Shown: positions 8,872 to 18,059, counted from the first letter of the stretch. The stretch is DNA of 47,161 bases from Streptomyces sp. MBT65 (GCF_016612545.1 NZ_JAENRY010000023.1:1-47161); one strand, 5' to 3'. Program-made: numbers and translations. Notes: generated by a model not told the origin, from the sequence alone.

Positions 8872-9726
8872 CTACTTGACGGCGCCGCTCGTGATGCCGG
8901 AGACGATGCGCCGCTGCGCTATGACGAAGACGAGAACCATGGGGAGGCTCATCATCACGACGTAGGCGAAGATCAGGTGCCAGTTGTTGAGGTACAGCTG
9001 GGCGTTGGCGACCTGGTAGAGGTTGAGCGGGAGGGTGGCCTTGTCGCCGCCGCCGAGGACGAAGAAGGCGTAGAAGATGTCGCTCCAGGCATAGAGCATC
9101 ACCATGATCGTGGCGGTGGCGATGACCGGGCGCAGGAGCGGCAGGATGATGCGGAAGAAGACCCGGACCGGGCCCGCGCCGTCCATGCGGGCGGCCTCCT
9201 CCAACTCCTCGGGGAGGGCGCGGATGAACCCGGTCATGAAGAAGATCGACGTGGAGAGGTACATCCCGGCGTAGACGCCGATCATGCCGGGTCGGGTGCC
9301 GGCCAGGCCGAGTTGGCGCAGTTCCATGACGATGGTGATCACGGCCGGCGGGAGCAGCAGTCCGCTGATGCTCAGCGCGTACAGGGTGTTGACCAGGCGG
9401 CCCTTGCGGCGGGCGAACACCCAGGCGGCGCCCGCTCCGAGGAGCAGCACGAGGACGACGGACGGGGCGACGACCAGGAGGCTGTTGACCAGGCCCTGGA
9501 CGATCTTGCCCTCGTCGAAGCTCTGCTTGTAGTTCGCGGCCGCCTGGACGTGGTGGGGCAGGGAGAGGTTGGGCTTGATCGCCTCGGCCTGCGGTTTGAA
9601 GGAGGTGACCGCCACCAGCCAGAGCGGGATGCCGATGGTGACGCCGGCGACGATCAGGACGACGAGCGGCTGGACCCAGCGCAGTGGGCGCCGGCGCGCG
9701 GGGGCGTACGCGGTCACGGTGGTCAC
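8872..9726 (-). CDS. Sugar ABC transporter permease (MalG type)
   Basis: This 284-aa inner-membrane subunit of a CUT1 carbohydrate ABC importer has about six hydrophobic segments. Its cytoplasmic EAA loop reads EELEEAARMDGAGPVRVFFR, the ATPase docking motif (EAA---G), near residues 165-184. GTG 9726 overlaps the stop of the upstream permease as GTGA, showing translational coupling, and an AGGGAGA site precedes it. It would pair with the 9723-10688 permease and the 10763-12073 binding protein. No ATP-binding subunit is encoded in the window, as is common in Streptomyces, where the shared MsiK ATPase serves many importers. Confidence 0.9.
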   Translation of the reverse strand: MTTVTAYAPARRRPLRWVQPLVVLIVAGVTIGIPLWLVAVTSFKPQAEAIKPNLSLPHHVQAAANYKQSFDEGKIVQGLVNSLLVVAPSVVLVLLLGAGAAWVFARRKGRLVNTLYALSISGLLLPPAVITIVMELRQLGLAGTRPGMIGVYAGMYLSTSIFFMTGFIRALPEELEEAARMDGAGPVRVFFRIILPLLRPVIATATIMVMLYAWSDIFYAFFVLGGGDKATLPLNLYQVANAQLYLNNWHLIFAYVVMMSLPMVLVFVIAQRRIVSGITSGAVK

Positions 9727-10688
9727 TGGTTGTTCTCCCTGCGGCGCAGGCCGACGATGACGGGCACGGCGAGGACGACGACGATGAGGAAGAGCACCAG
9801 GCTCATCGCGGACGCCTGCGCGTACAGGCCCTGGCCGAAGATGCGGAACATGTAGATGTTGAAGACCTCGGTCTCGCTGCCGGGACCGCCGCCGGTGGTC
9901 GCCTGCACGATGTCGAAGGTGTTCATGGAGCCGATCAGCGCGGTCGTCACGTTGAAGGTGACGGCGGGCGCGAGCAGCGGGAACCTGACCGACCAGAAGG
10001 TGCGCCACCAGCCGGCCCCGTCGATCCGGGCCGCCTCCAGGACGTCACCCGGCATGCTCTTCAGGCCCGCCAGGTAGATCAGCATGGCCAGGCCCATCCA
10101 CTTCCAGCCGTGGATGAGGGTCACCACGACCAGCGTCCAGGTGGTCGAGCCGAGCCAGGGGGTGTCGACGTGGTGTCCCGCGAGCGAGGACAGCACGCTG
10201 TTGAGCGCGCCGTCCTGGGCGAGCAGGGCGCGGAAGATGTAGCCGACGGCGAGCGCGGAGATCAGTACCGGGAGGAAGAAGACCGCGCGGAAGAAGCGGT
10301 TGAAGCGGGTGTCGCGCTCCAGCAGCAGGGCCAGGGCGAGTCCGAAGCCGTTCTGGAAGACGGCCACGAGGACGGCGTACTCAAGGGTGATGCGGATGTC
10401 TCGGGCCATCGACCCGTCGTGCAGGATGGTGCTGAAGTTCGACAGTCCCACGAAGCCGATCTGCGAGTGGAACGCCGACCAGTCGGTGAACGGGTAGACG
10501 AAGTTCAGCAGGTTCGGCAGCAGGAAGAACACGCCGAACACGGCGAGCGCGGGCAGGGCGAACCACCACGGCTGGTTGGCCTTGCTGCGCGAGCGGGTGC
10601 GACGGGACGTCCGTTCCTGGCCGACGTCCTGGGCTCGGTCCTTCGCGCGCGTGGCGTCGATGGCGTCCATCGTGGCGGTGTCCACCAC
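9723..10688 (-). CDS. Sugar ABC transporter permease (MalF type)
   Basis: This 321-aa membrane subunit of a CUT1 sugar importer has a charged N-terminal tail of about 40 residues followed by six hydrophobic segments. An EAA-type loop (DVLEAARIDGAGWWRTF) lies in the C-terminal third. The start is GTG 10688 (a second GTG follows directly), seven bases after a GGAGG site. It is preceded by the binding-protein gene across a strong hairpin and overlaps the next permease by four bases. Confidence 0.9.
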   Translation of the reverse strand: MVDTATMDAIDATRAKDRAQDVGQERTSRRTRSRSKANQPWWFALPALAVFGVFFLLPNLLNFVYPFTDWSAFHSQIGFVGLSNFSTILHDGSMARDIRITLEYAVLVAVFQNGFGLALALLLERDTRFNRFFRAVFFLPVLISALAVGYIFRALLAQDGALNSVLSSLAGHHVDTPWLGSTTWTLVVVTLIHGWKWMGLAMLIYLAGLKSMPGDVLEAARIDGAGWWRTFWSVRFPLLAPAVTFNVTTALIGSMNTFDIVQATTGGGPGSETEVFNIYMFRIFGQGLYAQASAMSLVLFLIVVVLAVPVIVGLRRRENNQ

Positions 10689-10707
10689 TTTCTTACCTCC
10701 GGTTGGG

Positions 10708-10742
10708 GTCCCGGGCGGGCCGCCGACGGGCGGCCCGGGGAC
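10708..10742 (-). other. Intercistronic hairpin between binding-protein and permease genes
   Basis: GGGCCGCC (10717-10724) pairs with GGCGGCCC (10729-10736) around a 4-base loop, extended by GTCCC (10708-10712) with GGGAC (10738-10742). The position, just after the binding-protein gene and before the permease ribosome site, is typical for operons in which the binding protein is made in excess over the permeases by partial termination or RNA stabilisation. Confidence 0.65.
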
Positions 10743-10762
10743 GGGCTGGCGAAGGGCGCCGG

Positions 10763-12073
10763 TCAGAAACCGGAGACGCCGCGCGCCTTGAGGACCTGGG
10801 TGAACTGGTCCTCGGCGGCCTGGGCGACCTGCTCCGGGGTCTTCTTGCCGTAGATCATGTCGGCGAGGGCGAGGTGCATGTCGGGCGCGGTCAGGGCCTT
10901 GACCTGGAACACGCCGGTCGCGGTGGCGAGGGACTCGGCCTGGGCGATGGCGGTCTGCGGGAGACCGGCGGGGTTGGGCACGGACGGCTCCACCGAGACG
11001 ATGTTGTTGGCCTTGATGTAGGCCGGGTAGTCCTTGCCGAGCCAGAAGGACAGGAACTGCCGGGCGGCGTTCTGACGCTTGGCGTCACCGGTGTTGAAGG
11101 CGACGACGCCGTTGGTCTGGTCGGGAGAGTACAGAGCCTTGGCGGAGCTGTTGGAGATGGGGAACCAGCCCAGCTTCTGGTCCATCTCCGAGGTGCTGGA
11201 GGTCGCCTGGATCTCGCTCTGCAGTGAGGTGACGTTGACCGCCATCGCGGCGCTGCCGTCCAGGATCGCCTTGCCCTGGTCGACGAAGGTCGCCGTCTTG
11301 TAGTTCTTCTGCGCCAGCCCGCCGTCCAGGACCTTGGTCTTGTACTTCTTGATCGCGTTCACGATCACCGGGTCGGTCCACTTGGCCTCGTTCTTGTTGA
11401 GCTTGTCCCAGAAGCTCTGCGGCAGGTCGGTCATCTGCAGCTGGACCTGCCACTGCAGCGGCCACTTGTCGCCGCCCACCTCGAAGAAGGGCGCGACACC
11501 CGTCTTGGACTTGATCTTTGCGGCGGTTGCGAGGAGATCGTCGTAGCTGGTGGGCATCGTGGTGATGCCCGCCTTCTTGAAGACGTCCTTGTTGTAGTAG
11601 ACGCCCAGGGAGGCCGGGCTGGTGACGATGGCCGCGTAGCGGTGGCCGTCGACCTGGCCGAGGGACTTCTCGGTGGTGCCGAGCTTGGAGACCCAGTCCT
11701 CGTTGTCGAGCGTCAGCAGGTTTTTCGAGGGCTGCACGAACGGCAGGGTGCTGCCCGTGGGCTGCCAGAACATCAGGTCCGGCTTGACGCCCGAGGCGAG
11801 CTTGGTCGGGACGTTCGACTCGTAGGGGTCGGGTATCACCTCGGTGGTGACCTTGGCGCCGGTGGCCTTCTCGAACGCCTCGATGGCCTGCTTGGGCTCC
11901 GAGACGCTGTTCTGGGCGACCCACATCGTGAGCTTGACGCCCTTGAGGGAGGCGGTCGGGTTGACGGAGCCCTCGGGTGCGGCGGCCGTGGTGCCACCGG
12001 TGCTGTCACTGCACGCGGTGGCGGTCAGTCCGAGGACACAGGCGGTGACAACGACGGAGACGGCTCTTCTCAT
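10763..12073 (-). CDS. Sugar ABC transporter substrate-binding lipoprotein
   Basis: This 436-aa family 1 extracellular solute-binding protein is predicted to be a lipoprotein: a basic N-terminus, hydrophobic core and LTATAC lipobox give Cys21 as the acylation site. The body shows typical features such as LTMWVAQNS at the start of the mature lobe, a PDLMFWQPTGS segment and LGVYYNKDVFKKAG. I chose ATG 12073 because AAGGA lies six bases upstream and the signal peptide starts there; the open frame extends upstream through the regulator in another phase. It precedes the two permeases and defines the imported sugar, probably an oligosaccharide released by the neighbouring glycosidase (inference). 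Confidence 0.92.
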   Translation of the reverse strand: MRRAVSVVVTACVLGLTATACSDSTGGTTAAAPEGSVNPTASLKGVKLTMWVAQNSVSEPKQAIEAFEKATGAKVTTEVIPDPYESNVPTKLASGVKPDLMFWQPTGSTLPFVQPSKNLLTLDNEDWVSKLGTTEKSLGQVDGHRYAAIVTSPASLGVYYNKDVFKKAGITTMPTSYDDLLATAAKIKSKTGVAPFFEVGGDKWPLQWQVQLQMTDLPQSFWDKLNKNEAKWTDPVIVNAIKKYKTKVLDGGLAQKNYKTATFVDQGKAILDGSAAMAVNVTSLQSEIQATSSTSEMDQKLGWFPISNSSAKALYSPDQTNGVVAFNTGDAKRQNAARQFLSFWLGKDYPAYIKANNIVSVEPSVPNPAGLPQTAIAQAESLATATGVFQVKALTAPDMHLALADMIYGKKTPEQVAQAAEDQFTQVLKARGVSGF

Positions 12074-12215
12074 GGCGGATCCTTGTTCGTACGCGGATGG
12101 GAGGAAGGCAGGGCGGTGCTGTGAAGATGTGCGACGGCTGCGGGGAGGGCGGCCGGCGGACACGGCGAGTGCGGCGGACGTGACGGTCGGAGCGATGGCG
12201 GACGTCCGGTCCGGC

Positions 12216-13286
12216 TCACGCGTCCCGTGACCCCGAGCTCTCCCGGAGAATGAGGGTGGGTTCGGCCGGTACCGGCGCGGATTCCTGCTGATCGGTGTCG
12301 AGTTGGGCGCGCAGCAACCCGAACGCGGCGCGGCCCAGCCCGTGGAAGTCCATGCGGACGGTGCTGAGGGACGGGGTGACGAAAGCGGAGTGCGGGGCGT
12401 CGTCGAAGCCGATGACGCTGACGTCCTCCGGTACCCGCCGGCCCGAGTGATGCAGGGCCCGTAGCACACCCAGGGCCAGGTCGTCGTTGCCGCACAGGAT
12501 CGCGGTGACGTCCGGCTTGCGGGCGAGCTTCTTCCCGGCCTCGTATCCGGCCTGGGCGTCCCAGCCCTTGCCGGAGGTCGGGGGAGGGGTGACACCGGCG
12601 GCTTCCAGCGCCTGGCGCCAGCCCTCGGCGCGGGGGCCCGCCAGGCGCCGGGTTCCGGTCGAGGCGGGGATCGCCACGTAGTGGACGGTCTCGTGCCCGA
12701 GCGACAACAGGTGCTCGGTGGCGGCCCGGGCCGCCTCGCGGTCGTCGGCCCACACAGCGGGCCGACTCGGTGTGCGGCCCGGCCGTGGCGCCTCGACCAG
12801 CGCCGCGCACGGCACATGCGCCGGTACGCGGTCCAGGGCCGCGGCACCGATCGCGTCGAAGCCGATGACCACCACGCCGCCACCGGTGTCCGCGGCGGCG
12901 GCGATCGTACGGTCCAGATCGTCCTCGGGGGTCACGACCCGCACGCCGAGCGCGTATCCGGCGGCGCGGGACGCCTCCTCCAGGCCTTGCAGGGTGGCCG
13001 CATAGCCGTAGAGGACGGTGTTCGAGGTGATGACCGTGACCGATCGGGTGACCCCGCTGGCCAGGGCGAACGCGGTGGCGTTGCGCCGGAAGCCCAGGGT
13101 CTGGATCGCGGCGTCGACCCGCTTTCGGGTCTCCTCCTTGACGTTCGGGTGGCCGTTGATGACCCGCGAGACGGTCTGGTAGGAGACGCCTGCCGCGGCC
13201 GCTACGTCGCGGATACTGGCGGCTTTCTGCGGCCCCTGAGGGGGGTCGCCGTGGCCGCCGGAGCTTGTGTGACCGGTCACATCCAT
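12216..13286 (-). CDS. LacI-family transcriptional regulator
   Basis: This 356-aa protein has an N-terminal LacI helix-turn-helix (IRDVAAAAGVSYQTVSRVIN, residues about 24-43), the hinge helix region, and a periplasmic-binding-like sugar-sensing domain containing ILCGNDDLALGVL and VSVIGFDD. ATG 13286 is chosen because the family N-terminus falls here. There is no ribosome site, but a good promoter places the transcription start on this ATG, so the mRNA is probably leaderless. Two palindromic operators lie over the promoter and first codons, indicating autoregulation. It is divergent from the GH36 gene and upstream, on the same strand, of the ABC genes, so it probably controls both. Confidence 0.92.
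   Translation of the reverse strand: MDVTGHTSSGGHGDPPQGPQKAASIRDVAAAAGVSYQTVSRVINGHPNVKEETRKRVDAAIQTLGFRRNATAFALASGVTRSVTVITSNTVLYGYAATLQGLEEASRAAGYALGVRVVTPEDDLDRTIAAAADTGGGVVVIGFDAIGAAALDRVPAHVPCAALVEAPRPGRTPSRPAVWADDREAARAATEHLLSLGHETVHYVAIPASTGTRRLAGPRAEGWRQALEAAGVTPPPTSGKGWDAQAGYEAGKKLARKPDVTAILCGNDDLALGVLRALHHSGRRVPEDVSVIGFDDAPHSAFVTPSLSTVRMDFHGLGRAAFGLLRAQLDTDQQESAPVPAEPTLILRESSGSRDA
13268..13281. promoter_or_regulatory. LacI-type operator 2 (inside first codons of the regulator)
   Basis: TGTGACCGGTCACA is a perfect 14-bp palindrome with the central CG expected of LacI/GalR-family sites. It lies over codons 2-6 of the regulator gene, centred 27 bp from operator 1. Confidence 0.65.
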
Positions 13287-13292
13287 GCGAGG

Positions 13293-13321
13293 ATTGTGAG
13301 CGGTCACAACGTGGGCGTCAA
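13293..13321 (-). promoter_or_regulatory. Promoter of the LacI-type gene (leaderless)
   Basis: On the minus strand TTGACG (13321-13316), a 17-bp spacer and CACAAT (13298-13293) form a good vegetative promoter. Six bases separate the -10 from the ATG at 13286, so transcription would start at or next to the start codon. This explains the missing ribosome site. Confidence 0.6.
13294..13309. promoter_or_regulatory. LacI-type operator 1
   Basis: TTGTGAGCGGTCACAA has perfect 6-bp arms (TTGTGA/TCACAA) around a 4-bp centre. It covers the -10 element and part of the spacer of the regulator promoter and sits 146 bp upstream of the divergent alpha-galactosidase start. Confidence 0.7.
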
Positions 13322-13455
13322 GAGACCGTAACTGGGGATTTACCTTTCGAACACACCGACCGGAGTGGCGAGTTCCCTCCCGTCGAGCGAGAAGGCCCAG
13401 CTCAGCGCCTGTACGAGAGCCGCAGGACCGAACTGCCCCAGAAGGGAAAATTGCG

Positions 13456-15558
13456 TTGACCAGTGTCGTAGCAACAGTCGAGAGGTCCCGTATCTGGTCG
13501 CATCCGGCGCTCGGGCTGCACGCCGTCGTCGATGCCGCCGGAGGGGTCCGGCTGGGCGCGCCCGACCAGGACTGGGCCCGTCTGGTGCCTCTCGTCGAGG
13601 TCACCGCCACCGGGCACGGGCGCATGTGGTCGGGGGAGCGTTTCATCGAGACGGCCATCGGCGAGCGGATGACCTACCGCGACCACGAGACCGTGCGGGA
13701 CGGGGACGTGGAGCGTACGACGATCCGTTTGGCGGACCCGGCGACGGGGCTGGCCGCCGAGGTCACCCTGGAGGCGGGTGTCGGCGCGACCTTCCTGCGC
13801 TCACGAGTACGGCTGGTCAACGAGGGCGTCGAGCCGGTCCGGTTGGAGAGTGTGACGACCCTGACCCTCGGCGGGATCTCCTCCGCCGTCACCGAGGACG
13901 GCCTCGACGGGCTGACCCTGCACTGGGCGGACAACGACTGGCTCGCCGAGTGCCGTTGGCGACAGGCCGAACTCCGCGACCGGATCGTCCCGTTGAGCCG
14001 GTTCGCGCACGGGCACGAGGGGCGCGGCTGCTTCGAGCGCTACTCGCAGGGGAGTTGGTCCACCGGCCGGCATCTCCCGCTCGGCGCGCTCACCGACCGG
14101 GACGGCAACGCCTGGCTCTGGCAGATCGAGTCCAGCGCCGGCTGGCGCTTCGAGACCGGCGAACGCGAAGGCGCGGCCTACGTCGCCCTGTTCGGCCCCG
14201 ACGACGCCCACCACCAGTGGCACCAACTCCTCGCCCCCGGCGAGGAGTTCCACACCGTCCCGGCCGTTCTCGTCCGCGCGGAGACCGGCGGTCTGGACGC
14301 CGCCTTCGGGACCCTCACGGACTACCGCCGTGGCATCCGCCGTGACCACCCCGACCGTCGCGCGCTCCCGGTGATCTACAACGACTACATGAACACCCTG
14401 ATGGGCGACCCCACCACCGAACGGCTCCTGCCCCTCATCGAGGCGGCGGCGGGTGCCGGTGCCGAGGTGTTCGTGATCGACGCCGGCTGGTACGACGACG
14501 ACGCCCAGGGCTGGTGGGACTCCGTCGGCGCGTGGGAGGCCGCGCCCAACCGTTTCCCGGACGGCATACAGGAAGTCCTGGACGCCATCACCAAGCACGG
14601 CATGACCCCGGGCCTCTGGCTGGAGCCCGAAGTCGTGGGCGTACGCAGCCCGTTGGCGCACACCCTGCCGCCCGAGGCGTTCTTCCGGCGCGGCGGTCTG
14701 CGCGTCACCGAACACGGACGGCACCATCTGGACCTGCGCCACCCGGCCGCCCGTGCCCACCTCGACGAGGTCGTGGACCGGCTGGTCGGCGACTGGGGCG
14801 TCGGCTATCTGAAGCTCGACTACAACATCAACATCGGCCCGGGAACCGAGAACGGGACCGAGAGCGCGGGCGCCGGACTGCTCGGGCACCACCGTGCCCA
14901 CCTCGACTGGATGGCCGGACTCCTCGACCGCCATCCCGGACTCGTCCTGGAGAACTGCGGATCGGGCGGCCTGCGCATGGACTACGCCCAACTGGCCGTG
15001 GCCCAGCTCCAGTCCACCAGCGACCAGCAGGACCCCCTGCGCTACCCGCCCATCGCCGCCGCGTCCGGCAGCGCGGTGACCCCCGAACAGGCCGCGATCT
15101 GGGCCTACCCCCAGCCGGACCAGAGCCTCGACGCGATCGCCTTCACCCTCACCGCCCCGCTGCTGGGCCGGGTCCACCTCTCCGGCTTCCTCAACCTCAT
15201 GAACGACGAGCAGTTCGACCTCGTCCGCTCGGCGGTCTCCGTCTACAAGGACGTCCGGACGGAGATCGGCGCCGCGCATCCGTTCTGGCCGCTGGGGCTG
15301 CCCGGCTGGGAGGACGAGTGGATCGCCCAGGGGCTGCGGGGCACGGAGGCCACGTACGTGACGGTCTGGAGGCGGGGGTCGGACGACACCGGCCGCGCCC
15401 TCGCGGTGCCGCATCTGCGTGGTGTGCCCGCGCACGCCACGGTGCTGTATCCGGGGACCGCGGACGCGGGCGTCCAATGGGACGCGGCCGAGGGGCGGTT
15501 GACGGTGACCCTGCCGCGCGCCGACACCGCCGTTCTCGTCCGGTTGAGCGTCGGCTGA
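13456..15558 (+). CDS. Alpha-galactosidase (GH36)
   Basis: This 700-aa enzyme hydrolyses terminal alpha-galactosides (raffinose-type sugars or galactosyl side chains). It has an N-terminal beta-supersandwich followed by a TIM barrel. VIDAGWYDDD (residues 340-349), LWLEPEVV, YLKLDYN with nucleophile Asp455, ENCGSGG, and TSDQQDP with acid/base Asp523 are all GH36 motifs. No signal peptide is seen, so it acts in the cytoplasm on imported oligosaccharides. The only in-phase start is TTG 13456, with an AAGGGA site about eight to ten bases upstream. It is divergent from the LacI gene and probably under its control. A GH36-like enzyme acting on beta-L-arabinopyranosides cannot be excluded. Confidence 0.9.
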   Translation: MTSVVATVERSRIWSHPALGLHAVVDAAGGVRLGAPDQDWARLVPLVEVTATGHGRMWSGERFIETAIGERMTYRDHETVRDGDVERTTIRLADPATGLAAEVTLEAGVGATFLRSRVRLVNEGVEPVRLESVTTLTLGGISSAVTEDGLDGLTLHWADNDWLAECRWRQAELRDRIVPLSRFAHGHEGRGCFERYSQGSWSTGRHLPLGALTDRDGNAWLWQIESSAGWRFETGEREGAAYVALFGPDDAHHQWHQLLAPGEEFHTVPAVLVRAETGGLDAAFGTLTDYRRGIRRDHPDRRALPVIYNDYMNTLMGDPTTERLLPLIEAAAGAGAEVFVIDAGWYDDDAQGWWDSVGAWEAAPNRFPDGIQEVLDAITKHGMTPGLWLEPEVVGVRSPLAHTLPPEAFFRRGGLRVTEHGRHHLDLRHPAARAHLDEVVDRLVGDWGVGYLKLDYNINIGPGTENGTESAGAGLLGHHRAHLDWMAGLLDRHPGLVLENCGSGGLRMDYAQLAVAQLQSTSDQQDPLRYPPIAAASGSAVTPEQAAIWAYPQPDQSLDAIAFTLTAPLLGRVHLSGFLNLMNDEQFDLVRSAVSVYKDVRTEIGAAHPFWPLGLPGWEDEWIAQGLRGTEATYVTVWRRGSDDTGRALAVPHLRGVPAHATVLYPGTADAGVQWDAAEGRLTVTLPRADTAVLVRLSVG

Positions 15559-15731
15559 GTGCTGCCGTTGCACGGCTGATCCACTGGTGATCGTCATGCG
15601 ACGGACTCCGTGCACAGTCGGTCAGGAAAGTGGCTTCACGTGTCGTCCCCTGGCAATGTCGGACTGCGGACGCTTCGCCCATGTCCCGCCCATAGGGTTC
15701 TTGAAGTCCACTTTCGGAGGCGGGACCGATT

Positions 15732-18059
15732 GTGCAGGTATCCGTGACAGGGCAGAACACCGGCCAACCCGTCAGGACGTCGAGCTTCGTCGGCCGGCGT
15801 CAGGAGACCGCCGAGGTCAAGCGTCTGTTGGCCGCCCACCGGCTGGTGAGTCTCACCGGGACGGCCGGGGTCGGCAAGACCAGGCTCGCTCTGCACGCCG
15901 TGCCCCGGCTGGCGCGGGCGTTCCCCGACGGGGTGCACCTTGTCCAGCTGGCCGGTGTGCGGGACGCCTCACTGGTGCCGCTCGCGCTGATCGAGGCGCT
16001 CACCATCCGTGACGTGTCCGGGCGTTCGCCCGAGCGGGTCCTCGTCGACCAGCTCCAGGAGCGGGAAATGCTCCTGGTCCTGGACAACTGCGAACACTTC
16101 GCGGACGCGTGCGCGCGGCTCGTCGGGACGCTGCTCGCGGAGACCGTCGGCGTGCGTGTGCTGGCCACCAGCAGACATCCGCTGGACGTGCCCGCCCAAC
16201 ACGTCCTGGAAGTACAGCCGTTGGCGACTCCCACACCGGGCGAGCCACTACCTCCCAAGCCCGCGCTGGAGTACCCGGCACTGGCCCTGTTCGCCGATCG
16301 GGCCGCCGCCGTACTGCCCGGGTTCTCCCTCACCGAGGCCAACCAGGACGCGGTGGCCGCCCTGTGCCGGCGGCTGGACGGGCTGCCGCTCGCGATCGAA
16401 CTGGCTGCGGTACGGATGCGCGCCCTCGGTGTGCAGCAGTTGCTCGAACGCCTCGACCGGCGCTACCGGTTGCTGACGGACACCGCAGACAACGGCGACA
16501 CCCTGCTCCGGCACCGCACCCTGCGCGCGGCCGTCGACTGGAGCCACGACCTGTGCACCCCCGAGGAACAGACGGTGTGGGCCCGCGCCTCCGTCTTCGC
16601 CGGGACCTTCGACCTGGGCGCCGCCGAGGAGGTCTGCGCCGGACCCGGCCTCGACCGTGACGCGATGGTGGACGCCGTGGCCGGTCTGGTCGACAAGTCG
16701 CTGCTGGTCCGCGAAGGCGACGCCGTCCATGCCCGGTACCGGATGCTGGAGTCGATCCGGCAGTACGGCCTCGACCGGCTCCGCGAGGACGGCGCCGGCG
16801 CGGAGGAGGCGGCCCGGCGCCTGGTGCGGGACTGGTGCCTGGACTTCGTCGAGGAGTGCGAGCGGCGCTGGTTCGGCCCCGACCAGCCGGAGTTGGTCCG
16901 CCGGCTGCACACGGAGTCGGACCTGATCCGCTCGGTGTTCGAGTTCTGCCTGACCACACCGGGGGAGCTGCGGGCCGGGCTGAAGCTGGCCGGGCATCTG
17001 TGGTTCTTCTGGTTCGCGACCGGCGCGCTGGTGGAGGGCCGGTACTGGCTGGAGCGCCTGCTCGCCGCCGCCCCCGAGCCGACCGTCGAACGGGCCCGAG
17101 GCCTGTGGGTCCAGGCCCTGATGCTGCTGAGCCAGGGCAACGCGGTCAGGGCCGCGCCCCTCGTCGAGGAGGCCCGTGCACTGGCCCTGCGACTGGGCGC
17201 CGAGGCCGAGGTGGCGCACACCTACTTCGGCCGGGGCGGCGCCCGCCTGATCAGCGGCGACTACGACCGCGCCCGGGCCGTGTACGAGGAGGCGCTCTCC
17301 CGGCCGCCGCGCGAGGGCGAGTCCATGAGCCTGGTCGGCTTCAAGTACGTGGAGCTGGCCCATGTCCTCGCGATCCAGGGCGAGTTCGACCGCGCCATGG
17401 CCCTGTGCGAGGACTTCCGGCAGATCTGTCTCGCCCACGGCGAACAGTGGATCCACTCCTACCTCCTGCGCATCCTCGCCTTCGCCGAAGGGGCCAAGGG
17501 CGACCGGACGGCGGCCAGGATCCACGCCCGGCAGTGCCTACGGCTCAAGCGGGCGGTCGGTGACGTGTTCGGCATCGGCATGACGCTGGAACTGCTCGCC
17601 GCGGTCCACGCCCGCGACGGCGAGGGCCGCCCCGCCGCCGTACTGCTGGGCGCCGCCGCACGGATCTGGCAGGACGCCCATGTCGCCCTGGACCGCACCC
17701 CGTCCCACGGCCCGGTCCGCACCGAGGCCGAGGAAGGCGCCCGCGCGCTGCTGGGCGACGCGTTCAAGAGCGCCTACCGCGAGGGTCTCGTCCTCACCTC
17801 GGACCAGGCGGTGGCGTACGCGCTGGGCGAGCGGGAGTCCGCGGCCCGGCCGGTGTTCGACAGCCCGCTCACCCGTCGTGAGACGGAGGTCGCCGAGCTG
17901 ATCGCGGAGGGGCTCACCAACCAGCAGATCGCCGACCGGCTGGTCGTTGCGCTGCGGACGGCGGAGGGCCATGTGGAGCGCATCCTCAGCAAGTTGGGCT
18001 TCACCTCGCGCAGTCAGGTCGCCGTCTGGGCCGAGGCACGTAGGGCCGTGCGCCCCTGA
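15732..18059 (+). CDS. Large ATP-binding LuxR-family transcriptional regulator
   Basis: This 775-aa regulator has an NB-ARC/AAA-like ATPase at the N-terminus: P-loop GTAGVGKT (residues 43-50), Walker B MLLVLDNCEH (113-122) and sensor LATSR (145-149). A helical TPR-like middle (about 400-650) and a C-terminal LuxR helix-turn-helix (about 709-775, LTRRETEVAELIAEGLTNQQ) follow. This matches the predicted ATPase-LuxR group of Streptomyces regulators, smaller than LAL proteins of about 900 aa. The start is GTG 15732, 11 bases after GGAGG; GTG 15744 is an alternative. The MEDS gene follows after 45 bp on the same strand. The target genes are unknown. Confidence 0.88.
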   Translation: MQVSVTGQNTGQPVRTSSFVGRRQETAEVKRLLAAHRLVSLTGTAGVGKTRLALHAVPRLARAFPDGVHLVQLAGVRDASLVPLALIEALTIRDVSGRSPERVLVDQLQEREMLLVLDNCEHFADACARLVGTLLAETVGVRVLATSRHPLDVPAQHVLEVQPLATPTPGEPLPPKPALEYPALALFADRAAAVLPGFSLTEANQDAVAALCRRLDGLPLAIELAAVRMRALGVQQLLERLDRRYRLLTDTADNGDTLLRHRTLRAAVDWSHDLCTPEEQTVWARASVFAGTFDLGAAEEVCAGPGLDRDAMVDAVAGLVDKSLLVREGDAVHARYRMLESIRQYGLDRLREDGAGAEEAARRLVRDWCLDFVEECERRWFGPDQPELVRRLHTESDLIRSVFEFCLTTPGELRAGLKLAGHLWFFWFATGALVEGRYWLERLLAAAPEPTVERARGLWVQALMLLSQGNAVRAAPLVEEARALALRLGAEAEVAHTYFGRGGARLISGDYDRARAVYEEALSRPPREGESMSLVGFKYVELAHVLAIQGEFDRAMALCEDFRQICLAHGEQWIHSYLLRILAFAEGAKGDRTAARIHARQCLRLKRAVGDVFGIGMTLELLAAVHARDGEGRPAAVLLGAAARIWQDAHVALDRTPSHGPVRTEAEEGARALLGDAFKSAYREGLVLTSDQAVAYALGERESAARPVFDSPLTRRETEVAELIAEGLTNQQIADRLVVALRTAEGHVERILSKLGFTSRSQVAVWAEARRAVRP

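Noticed and set aside
6191..8965. Open frame of 924 codons on the plus strand opposite the glycosidase
   Set aside because: Composition is Val/Gly/Arg-rich without domains, while the minus strand has signal peptide, catalytic motifs and CBM-like modules. It is a shadow frame.
13320..13460. Alternative starts for the GH36 gene upstream of TTG 13456
   Set aside because: No in-phase ATG or GTG with a ribosome site is available; frames there are in other phases.
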